Source: Locusta migratoria (taxonomy: Eukaryota; Arthropoda; Insecta; Orthoptera; Acrididae). Taken from it: 64,000 bases of DNA. Position 1 is the first letter of the stretch. Each line of letters begins with the position of its first letter. The stretch is taken from positions 286,219,154 to 286,283,153 of the forward strand of contig CM048747.1 in NCBI GenBank assembly GCA_026315105.1, given 5' to 3'. Below are positions 11,854 to 23,084 of the stretch, piece after piece. A program made the position numbers and the translations under genes. The notes under the pieces were generated by a model. It worked only from the letters and a program-made list of their open reading frames with translations. It made no database searches and was not told where the DNA came from.

Positions 11854-12183
11854 ATTCAGATATTGGTTACAATTGCAATTCCGCGTGATACAGTACAATA
11901 TTTTGCAGTCGCAGTTATTTACCTGAATTTTACATAGCGTTCACTTATAGCTAGGCAATATAATATTACGAGGAATAACAAATGATTTAAGTGAGAATTA
12001 ATTAAATTTAACACGAACTATTAATGAAAATATGATTAACACCAGATGATAGTGATATTTAACTGATTTGACAACGCCGAAGGCAAAGAACACTTTTAAC
12101 TAATCAGAAAGCAGAGGAAATAAAAAATGAATATTTTCAGTTGTCAATTGTCCTGAGCTACCGCCAGGGCACGGACAGAATGA

Positions 12184-12252
<69 letters not shown>

Positions 12253-12984
12253 TACAACCTTGTACTGATAAGACGTGTTAGTTAACTACTCATGACTTTA
12301 ATAGATTGTCTTGTGGAGAATATTCCGTCGTGTATGTAAAAGTAAGTGTCAGTAAAAGATAATTTTGCAATAAAAATTATTTAGTTCAGAATTCCGATGC
12401 GTTATGATTATTTAAAAAATCTTGATATTATTTTTTTCTTTTATTTTACAAAAATTTTAAGCTAATGTGATGTTCTATTTCAGCAGTACGCCAACCTCCA
12501 TTTTAGCACGGAACAGATGCAAATGAGGAGATGCGCACGGTGCTGAAACCGATCCGTTCACGGAATATAAAAGCGAAATAGCGTTTCATAATTTACCACG
12601 TCCCTGAGATCTGCCGATTTATTTAAATTTTATCAGATTTACGATTTTGAGCTGGTCGTGAGTTACGTTTAATAAACCGCTATTCTGCATTCCAGCAGCT
12701 GGATTCTTTAAATTATGGTCCACTGCCTGCTATCTTTCGGTATCAGCATTAAATTTTGAAGCTAACTATTTAATTAAATATGCGCTGGCACATATTTTAC
12801 ATTTCATGATAAATGCAGTGCCACTACGTAGGAAGTGTAACAATTTGTGGGAGACATTATTTCTTTTTTTAATGCTGCGACGCTTAAAACTAATAATCTT
12901 TGCCCAAACAGGAAAGCGATTAAGTAGAATCATATTTTCAGTCTGATAATCAATAGACAGCATACCGATTACTTTAAAAAAAAA
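11854..12984. other. unassigned AT-rich DNA with a CT microsatellite
   Basis: No gene is recognisable. ATATAAAAG near 12567 and AATAAA near 12670 occur about 100 bp apart, which would fit an LTR or a promoter, but no partner or coding frame supports either reading. Confidence 0.35.
12187..12249. repeat. (CT)n microsatellite
   Basis: An uninterrupted run of about 31 CT units. Confidence 0.98.
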
Positions 12985-12997
12985 TACTTTGCTCATG

Positions 12998-13203
12998 GCC
13001 GCGTTGGAGTAGCCAAGCGGTCTAAGGCGCCTCGCTGCCGAGCGCGCGGTTGCTCGACGTCGGAGGTTCGAGTCCTCCCTGGGGCATGGGTGTGTGTGTG
13101 TGTGTGTGTTTTGTCCTTAGGTTAGTATACCTAGGTTTAAGTAGTTTGTTAGCCACGGACTGATGACCACGCAGTTTTGTCCGATAGAATTACAAACAAG
13201 TTG
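12998..13203 (+). mobile_element. SINE, type 1 head
   Basis: Box A TAGCCAAGCGG and box B GGTTCGAGTCC are present, with a (GT)n expansion after GGGGCATGG. 13-bp target duplications TACTTTGCTC(A/T)TG lie at 12985-12997 and 13204-13216 with one mismatch. Confidence 0.9.
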
Positions 13204-13324
13204 TACTTTGCTCTTGCCTGCAGTACGTTAAAGATAATTAAAGAATATATTTTTTTATTTTAATTTGTCTCCCTCCAGGAAAATAAAAAAAACATTTAGA
13301 TTTTTTAAACATAATGATGTCACA

Positions 13325-14475
13325 TTTCAGCATGAAAATAGTGAAAAAGTCATCTTCGTTGCCCATTAAAATGATTTTTGATCATAGCGGACGGCTACTA
13401 CATTTACACAACTGCTTGAGATGGACAGTATGAGGATATCAATCAGCTCTTGAGCGACATTTGGCCATTCTTCCACGAGTAAAATATCCAGCTCTGCAAC
13501 CGTTGTGGAAGGTGCTGGTCTGGCTGCAATGCGTCTGCCAAGTGCATGCCAAACGTGCTCAATCGGGTTCGGTCATTACAAGCTGCCGACTTCATTCGTT
13601 TAATTCCCTCAGCTTCAACAGCTTCGAGGATGTTGTCCAACAATGCAGCTCTGTGGTGATGAGCGTTATCGTCCTCCACAAGGAACCCATCCCCTATGGC
13701 ACAATCGTAGGGCACAACAAAAGGTCGAAGGATCTCGTCTACATACCTCTGAGCAGTTAAACCATTCATTCTAAACAACGTATAGGTCTGTACGTCCACC
13801 AGTACCGACTCTTGACCACACCACTCGTCCACCATCTTGATATGGTGAAGTTTCCTGTAGCATAAGCAATACTGTTCCGAGTTCCACGATCTCTAGATGA
13901 GGGAACGACGATTGTCCGTCCACAGTATCTTGACTCATCTGCGAACAGAACCCGGCGCCGTTCGTTACGACTCCAATCCTGATGTTCCTTCGCCCAATTT
14001 CTGCGGGCTGAACAGTGTCGTGGTTTTAATGGGACACACACCATAGGCCTCCGTGTGGAAACGCCACAGTCCCTAAGGCCATTTCTGACTGTTTGCGTTG
14101 AAGTTGCCCTTCCTTTTGCTGCCTGGAGGATGCGTTGCAGCTGAGTTGCATTCAGCCTCCTGTCTCGACGGGGTGTTAACCGGAGATCACCTATTCTGAT
14201 GTTGCCCGCGGACGACCTTGCCTTCTTTAAACGGTTCCACTTGTCTGAAATCGAGTCCAGTTTCTGGAAATCACACTTTGGGTCACTCCAACAGCTGCAG
14301 CCACCTCCCTCTGCATCTGTCCCGCTTCCAACCTCCCTATGGCTCTCCATGCCATAGCTTCGGGTAAGTCACGTAATTGTTACATTGCACTGCTTGCAAA
14401 CTACACTATCTGATTGCAAATGGTTGTGTAATTGCTTTGGTAGAGTAAACACAACTCCAACCCCTCCCCCCCCTT
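13325..14475 (-). mobile_element. Tc1-like transposon, second family, decayed
   Basis: The minus-strand protein begins at about 14350 with an HTH region and the TPRRDRRLNATQLQRILQAA linker. It continues as STQTVRNGLRDCGV, KPRHCSARRNWAKEH and VLFADESRYC (first catalytic aspartate), and after a frameshift near 13830 as LVEDDNAHHHRAAL (second aspartate). The last catalytic block is degraded. A related copy lies on the plus strand at 43.2-44.5 kb. The terminal sequence near 14440-14470 (GAGTTGTGTTTACTC) resembles the start of that copy. Confidence 0.8.
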
Positions 14476-14563
14476 GTAGCATCTTTCTGTTATTACCACT
14501 ATCTTACTTTACTTTATTACGATCATCATGCCACGCATCGTAGTCAGGTGCTAACAAAAAATG

Positions 14564-15375
14564 TTCGCATTCGGAATAGAAGGTTGCTGAAAGAAATTTT
14601 GGAAATAGGTATCGCCGAGACGAATAACGCCTTTATTTTAACGATTTTCACGTTAGGCGGTGCATCATTTAACTGATACTCTCTCCCCGTATAGCGATAA
14701 TACGAAAAGAGCAGCCCTTTTCTGAACTTTTTCTATATCGTGTCAGTCTCACCTGGTGTGGATCCCACAAAGCGCAGCAATACTCCAAAGTAGGATGGAG
14801 AAGTGTAATGTAGTTTCTTTAGAACACCTGTTGCATTTCGCCTTCACCGCGTTATTTTCTATATCTTCTTTCCAATTAAAGTTGTTCGTGATTGTAACAC
14901 CTAATTATTTAGTTGAATTTAGGTCCAGTATACGTGACTGATTTAGGGTCTAAATGAAGTTAATCTGATTTCTTCTAGTGTTCATTTGGATGAATCCACA
15001 CTTTTCATTGCTCAATTCCTATTTTCACATCTTGCAGATATCTAAATCGTTTTGTAATTGCTTTTGATCTTCTGGTGACTTCACTAATTCATAAACGATA
15101 GCATCTCCCGCAAACGTCTAAGAGAGCTGCTCAGATTGTCTCCTACATCCTTTATAAAGGTAAGGAACAGAAAAGGCCCGGGGGAACTCAATGACTTTCA
15201 GTCATTTACTACCTACTGTGTCCTTTCTTACAGGAAATTGCGAATCTAGTCACAGAATTGTGGCGATATTCCAAAAGCACGCAATTTGATTAGAAACCAC
15301 TTGTGAGGTACAGTGTCAAAAGCCTTCCAGAAATCTAGAAATATGGAATCGATTTGAGAACATGTCCCGTGACAC
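14564..15375 (-). mobile_element. Jockey/CR1-type LINE, subfamily A, antisense, decayed
   Basis: The reverse complement matches the subfamily A C-terminal domain (WDPHQVRLT region at about 14750), thumb (LTRRNQINF and LDLNSTK segments), FADDAIVY region at about 15110 and motif A (FLDFWKAFDTVPHK) at about 15330. Stops are frequent. Confidence 0.75.
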
Positions 15376-15874
15376 TGTTGTAGCTAGAACTCGAAAGAAA
15401 ATGCCAATCAGAAAACGTAACCTAATACTTCCGGTTTCCAAAAATTGTTGAAATGTTCTGTAGCGCCTTGGATGTACAACATAAGTACTTGCAAAAAACT
15501 GTCTCCTTTGAAGGCATGAGTTGAGACGAACACCAAGATGCGGAAACAGCTGGTGATAAAATTTAAAGGCAGAAAATAGTTACTGATCTGAAGAGGAAAT
15601 CTATTAATGGCATATCTCAGAAATCATCAAAACTTCTGATGGGGTGGATCTTTTGCTACATAATAATGCTGAGAAGAACATTATAATATTCTGTGGAGTT
15701 CAAAACCTTAACCTACTTAGCCAGTGTGCTAAGAACTACGTTGATGGAACATCTAATTATTGCACAAAACATTTTGTCGGCTATTTAATTGCTTGTTAAT
15801 TGGTTGTTAATGAACTACAATGGTTTGTTTCTTTGTCGAACGGTAAGAAAACGTCATCTTATCAGCATGTATTT
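15376..15874. other. unassigned DNA
   Basis: No recognisable coding sequence or repeat. Confidence 0.4.
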
Positions 15875-15890
15875 TCAGCAGATGTGATGA

Positions 15891-16129
15891 TGTTCGTGTG
15901 GCATTTATGACCGTTAGACCCCAACTGGGGTCGTATTCAGCCTGCCTGGTGCAAGTCTCTTTATCTGACGCCACTTCGGCGACTTGCATGTCAATGATGA
16001 TGGAATGATGATGAGGATGACACAACACCCAGTCCCCGAGCGGAGAAAATCTCCTACCCGACCGGGAATCGAACCCGGGCCCCCTGCGTGGCAACCAACC
16101 ACGCTGTCCACTGGACTACGGAGGCAGAC
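15891..16129 (-). mobile_element. SINE, third family (tRNA-like head, different body)
   Basis: Read on the minus strand: CCTCCGTAGTCCAGTGGACA, then box B GGGTTCGATTCCCGG, then a body with GGAGATTTTCTCCGCTCGGG and CCAGTTGGGGTC. The exact 16-bp duplication TCAGCAGATGTGATGA lies at 15875-15890 and 16130-16145. The body shares nothing obvious with type 1 and type 2 SINEs. A second copy lies at 35.6-36 kb. Confidence 0.92.
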
Positions 16130-16219
16130 TCAGCAGATGTGATGAAATATATCTGAAATTCCATGCCAATCATCTTTTCAGACGTTGATGAAAGCATTAC
16201 GAAAGCTTGGACTAAGAAA

Positions 16220-16622
16220 TGTTCCAATGCTTGTAAATCGATGGGACTTAACTGCTACGGTTATGTCCCAAGGCTTACAAACTACTTAAACTAACCTAAG
16301 GACAGCCGCGGTGGAGTAGCCGAGCGGTCTAAAGCGTCTCGCTGCGGAACGCGCGGTTGCTCGCCGTGGAGGTTCGAGTCCTCCCTGGGGCATGGGTGTG
16401 TGTGTCTTTCCGTAGGTTAGTTTACCTAGGTTTAAGTAGTTTGTAAGCTACGGACTGATGACCACGTAGTTTGGTCCGATAGAATTACAAACATTTGAAC
16501 ATTTTAACCTAAGGACAACACACACACATCCATGCACTAGGGAGGACTGGAACTACCGACTGGAAGCAACCGACCGCTCCGCAGCATATGCCTTAGAGCG
16601 ATCGGCTATTCTACCGCGGCCT
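16220..16622 (-). mobile_element. SINE, type 1, split by another SINE
   Basis: The tail half (16220-16291) and head half (16518-16622) are in minus orientation, with box B complement and ACCGCGGCC at the head end. A plus-strand SINE of the same type separates them. Confidence 0.88.
16305..16504 (+). mobile_element. SINE, type 1, inserted in the opposite-strand SINE
   Basis: A full-length copy with 13-bp duplications TAACCTAAGGACA at 16292-16304 and 16505-16517. The host SINE reads through the site once one duplication is removed. Confidence 0.94.
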
Positions 16623-16847
16623 AATATAAGAATCTAAGGTAGTAAATTTCATCTAAGACAGATCTGGAGGGGAAATGTACAAACATTGAGACTTGCACAC
16701 GTCTTCTGTTCCAGAAATGAATTTGGAAAGTTTCTCTCGTTTTCCTATGCTGTATCCTAAAATGACTGATGACTGTTTTTTATTTACAAACATTTTTATC
16801 TATTTATTATATTTATTTATTTATTGAGGACTTATTGTCAGCGGGGC

Positions 16848-16849
<2 letters not shown>

Positions 16850-16894
<45 letters not shown>

Positions 16895-16900
16895 GTGTGT
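16850..16900. repeat. (GT)n microsatellite
   Basis: A run of about 25 GT units with one GC interruption, directly at the 5' edge of the Jockey copy that follows. Confidence 0.97.
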
Positions 16901-16902
16901 AA

Positions 16903-19062
16903 AACTACAAACTTCCTGCGACTACTTAATCGATACCAAAGTTCATAAACCAGTCAAGAAGGCTAGGAGCGTGTTTTTGTTGGGAAAAGCCGACAAGCTA
17001 ATGTTACGATCGCACTTAGAAAATGAATGGGCATCGTTTAATTCTGGGACTATGGATGTAGAGGAATTGTGGACTAAATTTAAATGCATTGTAAATGAAG
17101 GGTTAGAGAAATATGTGCCAGTAAAGACGATTAAGGATGGAAAAGATCCACCGTGGTATAATAATAATGTTAGAAAGCTGCTGAGAAAGCAAAGGCTGTT
17201 GCACTCTCGATTCAAAAAAGAACACGCAAATGATGACAGGCAAAAGTTAGTAGAGATTCGTGCGTCTATAAAAAGATCGATGCGTGAAGCATACAATAAT
17301 TATCACAGCCATACCTTAGCAAAAGATCTTTCCGAGAACCCGAAAAAATTCTGGTCCTATGTAAAATCGATAAGCGGGTCAAAGCCCACTGTCCAGTCAC
17401 TAGTTGATCATTCCGGGGCAGTAATAGAAGAAAGCAAACGGAAAGCTGAAGTTCTAAATTTAACCTTTAAGAAATCTTTCACGCAGGAGGACCGCACAAA
17501 TATACCATCATTTGATCAACGTACTAATTCCGAAATGGGGGACATTGCAATAGGTATTTCCGGTGTAGAGAAGCAGCTGAGAGAGCTAAATACGAAAAAG
17601 TCTGCTGGTCCGGATGGAATACCAGTTCGGTTTTACAAAGACTATTCTGCGGCATTGGCCCCCTACTTAGCTTGCATTTATAGCGAATCTTTAATTCAGC
17701 GCAAAGTTCCTAGTGATTGGAAAAAAGCGCAGGTGACTCCAGTGTATAAGAAAGGAAAGAGAACTGACCCATACAATTACAGGCCAATATCGTTGACATC
17801 GGTTTCATGTAGAATTTTGGAGCATATTCTCAGTTCGAATATAGTAAATTTCCTTGAAACGGAAAAGCTTCTTTCCATGAATCAGCACGGGTTTAGGAAA
17901 CATCGTTCATGCGAAACTCAGCTTGCCCTTTTCTCACATGACATCTTGCGAGCCATGGACGAAGGGCAACAGGCGGATTGTGTTTTTCTCGACTTCAAAA
18001 AGGCGTTCGACACGGTGCCACACTGCAGACTGCTAACGAAGATACGAGCTTATGGAATAGGTTCACAGATTTGTGACTGGCTGGAAGACTTCCTAAGTAA
18101 TAGAACGCAGTACGTTGTTCTCGACGGCGAGTGCTCATCAGAGACGAGTGTATCGTCAGGCGTGCCCCAGGGGAGTGTGATAGGACCGCTATTATTTTCT
18201 ATCTATATAAATGATCTGATGGACAGAGTAAGTTGTAATTTGCGGCTGTTTGCTGATGATGCTGTGGTGTATGGGAGGGTGTCGTCTGTAACTGACTGAA
18301 ATAGCATACAGGTTGACTTAGACAAAATTTCTAGTTGGTGCGAAGAATGGCAGCTAGCTCTCAATGTAGAAAAATGTAAGGTGATGCGCATGAGTAGAAA
18401 AAACAATCCTATAATGTTCGAATACAGCATCAGTAGTGAGCTTCTTGATGCGGTCGCGTCGTTCAAATATCTAGGCGTAACATTGCAGAGCGATATGAAA
18501 TGGAACGAGCATGTAAGGACAGTTGTGAGTAAGGCAAACAGCCGACTTCGGTTTATTGGGAGAATTTTGGGAAGATGTACTTCACCTGTAAAGGAGACCG
18601 CGTATAAAACGCTTGTACGACCACGTCTTGAGTATTGCTCAAGTATTTGGGACCCGCAGCAGATCGGTTTGAAGAAAGACATAGAGGCAGTTCAGAGGCG
18701 AGCAGCTAGATTTGTTACCGGTAGGTTCGACCAATGCGCGAGTGTCTCGGAAATGCTCCGGCAACTCAATTGGGGATCGCTGGAAGAAAGACGACGTTCT
18801 TTTCGTGAATTTCTGTTAAGTAAATTTAGAGGGCCGGAATTTGAAGCTGAGTGTAGTACGATCTTGCTGCCGCCTACTTACATTTCGCGTAAAGATCACA
18901 AAGACAAGATAAGAGAAATTAGGGCTCGTACGGAGGCATATAGGCATTCTTTTTTTCCTCGTTCAATTTGGGAGTGGAATAGGAAAGGAAATACATAGTA
19001 GTGGTACGGTGTACCCTCCGCCACGCACCTTACGGTGAATTGCGGAGTATGTATGTAGATGT
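16903..19062 (+). mobile_element. Jockey/CR1-type LINE, subfamily B, best-preserved copy
   Basis: This is the truncated 3' part of a LINE, with no endonuclease or ORF1, ending AATTGCGGAGTATGTATG plus TGTAGATGTAGAT. Two other long copies (23.5 and 41.5 kb) and 3' scraps (37.9 and 60.6 kb) belong to the same subfamily. Confidence 0.9.
16911..18998 (+). pseudogene. LINE reverse transcriptase, interrupted by one stop
   Basis: An almost continuous frame of about 695 codons. In order: the linker before the RT (PPWYNNNVRKLLRKQ), KKSAGPDGIP, VPSDWKKAQVTPVYKKG, NYRPISLTSV, NQHGFRKHRSCETQL, FLDFKKAFDTVPH (motif A), SSGVPQGSVIGPLLF (motif B), LRLFADDAVVY (motif C, both aspartates present), FKYLGVTL, and a C-terminal domain with RRAARFVTGRF and PPTYISRKDHKDKIREI. 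A TGA at about 18297-18299 separates the two halves in frame. The first residues of the open frame (a Cys-Val run) come from the (GT)n repeat and are not protein. The missing 5' half makes the copy non-functional. Confidence 0.88.
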
Positions 19063-19275
19063 AGATACTTATATGGACGGAAACTATTTCGCAGAACTAA
19101 GTTGTAAGAATTTGAGAACTATCAATGCTTGCGAAACTTTCCACAGTAAGTACAATAGTCAGTTCCACCCCAGAATACAGATTTATTGATGTACTCAAGC
19201 CAATTCGATACGAAAATTACAACTAATTTCTGAAAAAAAAAATAATTTATAAAAATCAATGGGAGGAAAGGTTTC

Positions 19276-19469
19276 AAAAAAATGTTTGTAGAGTCTATGG
19301 GACTTAACTACGGGGTCATCAGACCCTAAACTTACAAACTACTTATAAACTACTTACAACTAAGGACGGCACAAATATCCATGCCCGAGGGGGGATTCGA
19401 ACCCACGACCGTAGTGACCGTGCAGACCGTGACTGGAGCGCCTCTGTCTCCTCGGCCACCGCGGCCGGC
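19276..19469 (-). mobile_element. SINE, type 2
   Basis: Minus orientation, box B complement GGATTCGAACC. 13-bp duplications GAGGAAAGGTTTC lie at 19263-19275 and 19470-19482. Confidence 0.93.
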
Positions 19470-19638
19470 GAGGAAAGGTTTCGTTCGGATTTAAAATTCA
19501 TGAAGCAAGAGATTACAATCTTCCAACGAGTTTTCCTTTTATCTCAGAGTGTAGGATAAGAGTCAAATTTCCTGATTTACGACAGAAACAAGTATTACCT
19601 CTTCTAATACAATATGAACCTGTATCTCGAATGTCAGT

Positions 19639-19705
19639 CTCAGTTGCAAAATTTTTCTTTATTTCACTGACGCGTTTCGTCCTTTTGAGGCATCATCAGA
19701 TTATG
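19639..19705 (-). repeat. Penelope-like element end (inferred) with hammerhead-core-like hairpin
   Basis: The reverse complement holds CTGATGATGCCTCAAAAGG, then CGAAACGCGTC and TGAAATAAAG. The same ~65-bp segment recurs inverted at 21255-21322. CTGATGA and GAAA are separated by a GCCU/GGRC hairpin. Assignment to a Penelope-like end is by analogy with the coding copies at 52.6 and 58.7 kb, which carry the same motif layout. Confidence 0.5.
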
Positions 19706-19708
19706 TAA

Positions 19709-19942
19709 ATATATGGTGAGCTATTTGTCATCATCGTAAAATAAACCATCTAGGAAGAAACATCTACAGTCATCGCCGGCCGCATTATATTTGGCCACAC
19801 TGTGCTGTGCACAACACGTGTTTGGTTTCGCCTAATTTGATAACTATCAAATAAATTATTTAAAAAAATTTAAGCAACCATGACGATAGGTTTTCTTCCT
19901 AGATGCTTTATTTAACGGTGATGACAAATAGCTCACCATATA
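19709..19942. repeat. inverted repeat with ~52-bp arms
   Basis: The left arm 19709-19760 (TATGGTGAGCTATTTGTCAT start) is repeated inverted at 19891-19942 with about four mismatches, around a ~130-bp spacer. The following Tc1 copy sits exactly at the outer edge of the right arm, next to TA. The structure may be a foldback element or an inverted dimer of a larger repeat. Confidence 0.8.
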
Positions 19943-21132
19943 CACTACTGGCCATTAATGCAGACGATAAACAGGTATTCATTGGATAAACATATTATAC
20001 TGCAGCTGACATGATTACATTTTCACGCAATTAGGATGCATATATCCTGAGAAATCAGTATCCAGAACAACCACTTCTGGCCGTAATAACGGCCTCGATA
20101 CGCCTGGGCATTGAGTAAAACAGAGATTGGATAGCGTGTACAGGTACAAATGCCCGTGCAGCTTCAACACGGTAGCACATTTCATCAAGACTAGTAACTG
20201 GCGTACTATACTGAGCCAGTTGCTCCGCCACCTTTACCAGACGTTTTCAGTTGGTGAGAGATCTGGAGAAGGCGGTCGTGCATTATCCTGCTGAAATGTA
20301 GGGTTTCGCAGTGATCGAATGGAGGGTAGAGCCATGGGTCGTAGCACATGTGAAATGTAACTACCAACATTCAAAGTGCCGTCGATGCGAACAAGAGGTG
20401 ACCGAGACGTGTAACCAGTGGCACCCCATACCATCACACGCCTTGTGATACGCCAGTATGGCGATGACGAATACACGCTTAGAATGTGCGTTCACCACTA
20501 TGTCACCAAACACGGATGTGACCATCATGATGCTGTAAACAGAATCTGGCATCCGAAAAAATGACGTTTTGCCATTCGTGCATCCAGGTTCGTCGTTGCG
20601 TACACCATCGCAGGCGCTCCTGTCTGTGATGCAGCGTCAAACGTCCGCATCTGTTGACTCAGGGATCGAGACGTGGCTGCACGATCTGTTACAGCCATGG
20701 GAATAACATGCCTGTCATCTCGACTGCTAGTGATACAAGGCCGCTGGGATCCAGCATGGCGTTCCGTATTGCCCTCCTGAACCCACCGATTCCATATTCT
20801 TCTAACAGTCATTGGATCGTGACCAACGCGAGAGCAATGCCGCGATACGATAAACCGCAATCGCGATAGGGTACAGTCCGATCTTTATCAAAGTCGGAAC
20901 GTGATGGTACGCATTTCTCCTCCTTACACGGGATATCACAACAACGTGTCACCAGGCAACGCCGGTCAACTGCAGTTTGTGTATGAGAAATGGGTTGGAA
21001 ACTTTCCTCATGTCAGCACGTTGTATGTGTCACCACCGGCGCCAACCGTGTGTGAATGCTCTGAAAAGCTAATCATTTGCATATCATATCATTTACTTCC
21101 TTTCGGTTAAATTTCTCGTCTGTAGCACGTCA

Positions 21133-21201
<69 letters not shown>

Positions 21202-21225
21202 TATAAATTTTAATGGCCAGGTGTG
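19943..21225 (-). mobile_element. Tc1-like transposon (main family) copy 2, internally deleted
   Basis: The left end CACTACTGGCCATTAA follows TA. The right end reads AATTTTAATGGCCAGGTGTG before TA. Minus-strand transposase pieces include a frameshifted HTH near 20830 and RNPTFQQDNARPPSPDLSPTENVW at 20234-20476. In that piece the DD34E core has been shortened by deletion, so the second aspartate and the final glutamate lie far too close together. A 66-nt T tract replaces part of the right inverted repeat. Confidence 0.88.
21135..21200. repeat. T66 homopolymer inside a transposon end
   Basis: 66 consecutive T residues stand where other copies have the sequence between CATCT and the inner part of the inverted repeat. 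Confidence 0.95.
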
Positions 21226-21254
21226 TATATTGCGTGAATATCCAATGACATGTG

Positions 21255-21322
21255 CATAATCTGATGATGCCTCAAAAGGGCGAAACGCGTCCATGAAATA
21301 AAGAAAAATTTTGCAACTGAGG
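21255..21322 (+). repeat. Penelope-like element end (inferred), inverted partner
   Basis: Plus-strand CTGATGATGCCTCAAAAGGG then CGAAACGCGTCC, TGAAATAAAGAAAAATTTTG and CAACTGAGGCT. About 92% identical to the reverse complement of 19639-19705. Confidence 0.5.
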
Positions 21323-22213
21323 CTTTCTTTTGATATAAATTCATAACCAGTTGCTGAACCAGCCAACAGTATGGAGTGGAACCAGTTTTACAATATGTAC
21401 CTGCTTTGAAGGACTGGTTCCTCCCATGGGGCGCGCAGTCCTGTGCCACTCTTGAGTCGTCCTTGATGTCTTCTGCCTCTCGGCTTTTAAACCGCTGCTA
21501 TTTTTTTCCTTTTGTATTCCTTGTGAATGATCGGCCCACATCTGTCTGCTATTTATTATCTGCTTTTTGCTGGTCCTACAACGAGCATTCAAGTAACAAC
21601 ACCTCTGACTTTTGTCTTCAGGCCTGGCTACTGTTCGAAGGAGGTATTGTAAATCACCAATACAATATTCCGTCAAAGACTGCACGTTTCCTCCTGAGTC
21701 CCCCTGTCGTCGCGACGCTAAATTCCTGGCCGTGTTGCGCAGCATTCCCGCTGCCACTGCTGGCCGGCTGTCTGGAGTGTCAGGCACTTGGGAGCTGGTA
21801 GCTGGGAGCTGGCTGGGGTCTGGAGACTGTGGCGGGCGTAAATCATGCGGCTGGCAGCTATCAGGAAATGGCTGCATTCATCGCCGCCGTATATCCTCTG
21901 AATAAGGCAGCGGGGCCCTCGGCAGAATGTTAATGCGGCCTGCGTCGGCGGCGGCACGCCCAGCCTAATATGGAAGGCGCGGGAATCTGCCAGGGACCGG
22001 CGCTGTGTCAGCTGAGCCGACGCGTCGCTCCGCGGGGCGATCTGTAGCCGCAGGGAGGGCCGGCTGACGCTGCCGCTGCCGGTGGCGTTTTATCCTTCCC
22101 TGCCTCATGACGTGTCTCACCACTCTGTGTACCTCCGCGACATAAGACCCTAAGTCGTACGCTATCTATTTAACTCTTTCATGCACAGCGATATTAGAAT
22201 AATTTAGACTCTT
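21323..22213. other. unassigned DNA with a GC-rich stretch
   Basis: Open frames at 21341-21877 (minus) and 21376-21801 (plus) overlap on opposite strands and show no domain. 21900-22090 is GC- and CpG-rich. No gene can be supported. Confidence 0.35.
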
Positions 22214-22500
22214 GAAACTTCCTGGCAGATTAAAATTGTGTGCCGGAACCGGGACTCGAACCTCGGACCTTTGCCTTTCGCAGGCAAGTGCACTACCGAG
22301 GACAGGAGGAGGTGAGGTACTGGTGGAAGTAAAGTTGTGGGCGGCATGGTGAGTCGTGTCGGAATAGCACTGTCGGTAGTGCGCTTGCCCGCGAAAGGCA
22401 AAGGTCCCAGATTCGAGTCCCGGTTCCGGCACACAATTTTAATCTGCCTGGAAGTTTCATATCAGCGCACACTCCGCTGCAGAGTGAAAGTTTCATTCTT
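22214..22500. repeat. palindromic tRNA-like repeat, ~86-bp arms
   Basis: The left arm 22214-22300 (GAAACTTCCTGGCAGATTAA onward, with box B complement) is repeated inverted at 22373-22458, where box A/B-like words TCGGTAGTGCGC and ATTCGAGTCC are readable. A ~70-bp spacer and a tail ending GTTTCATTC complete it. The family recurs at 38.7-39.4 kb and, diverged, at 46.1 kb. Confidence 0.88.
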
Positions 22501-22884
22501 TAGACCCTTGTTGCACAAGACCCTTATTTGTTGAACAATTTTACCAAAAATTGGTGAAATTTTATAGAATTACGTTATAATGAGAATTTTAATTCACATT
22601 ATTATATTTTTCAAAAAAAAAAAAAAAGTTTTTCGAAAACAGTGGTGGTACATTGACTGTACCACCACCCTGGCTCTTCCTCACTAAAATCTGCTTCTTC
22701 AGCTGACCAACTCTGGCCTGAGGGTATTTCAGCAAGGAGTATTGCCATTAACTCTTCATCCTTTAATATTTCACTAAAGTGTTTCATTATATACTGAAAT
22801 GGAAGATAACGTCTCTGATTATGTGGAATACCTTTGATGTGTGGTAGTACAAATTTTGAACTCCTGAGCTACTCATAAAATATT
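22501..22884. other. unassigned AT-rich DNA
   Basis: Contains a short A run at 22613-22627. Nothing else is recognisable. Confidence 0.4.
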
Positions 22885-23084
22885 CAAAAATGTTCAAATG
22901 TTTGTATAGTCTATGGGACTTAACTACGGGGTCATCATTCCCTAAACTTACAAACTACTTATCAACTACCTACAACTAAGGACGGCACAAATATCCATGC
23001 CCGAGGGGGGATTCGAACCCCCGACCGTAGTGGCCGTGCAGACCGTGACTGAAGCGCCTCAGTCCCCTCGGCCACCGCGGCCGA
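22885..23084 (-). mobile_element. SINE, type 2
   Basis: A complete minus-strand copy from AAATGTTCAAATGTTTGTA to CCACCGCGGCCG with intact box A and B complements. Target duplications are not clear. Confidence 0.9.

Noticed and set aside
12560..12680. Solo LTR with TATA (ATATAAAAG) and polyadenylation signal
   Set aside because: No terminal TG...CA with target duplication and no second copy in the window.
16824..16910. The start of the 491-codon frame as the true N-terminus of the LINE protein
   Set aside because: It translates the (GT)n microsatellite as a Cys-Val run. The LINE is simply 5'-truncated there.
21341..21877. 178-codon minus-strand frame as a gene
   Set aside because: Overlapped by a plus-strand frame of similar length, Gln/Pro/Ser-rich, and no recognisable domain.
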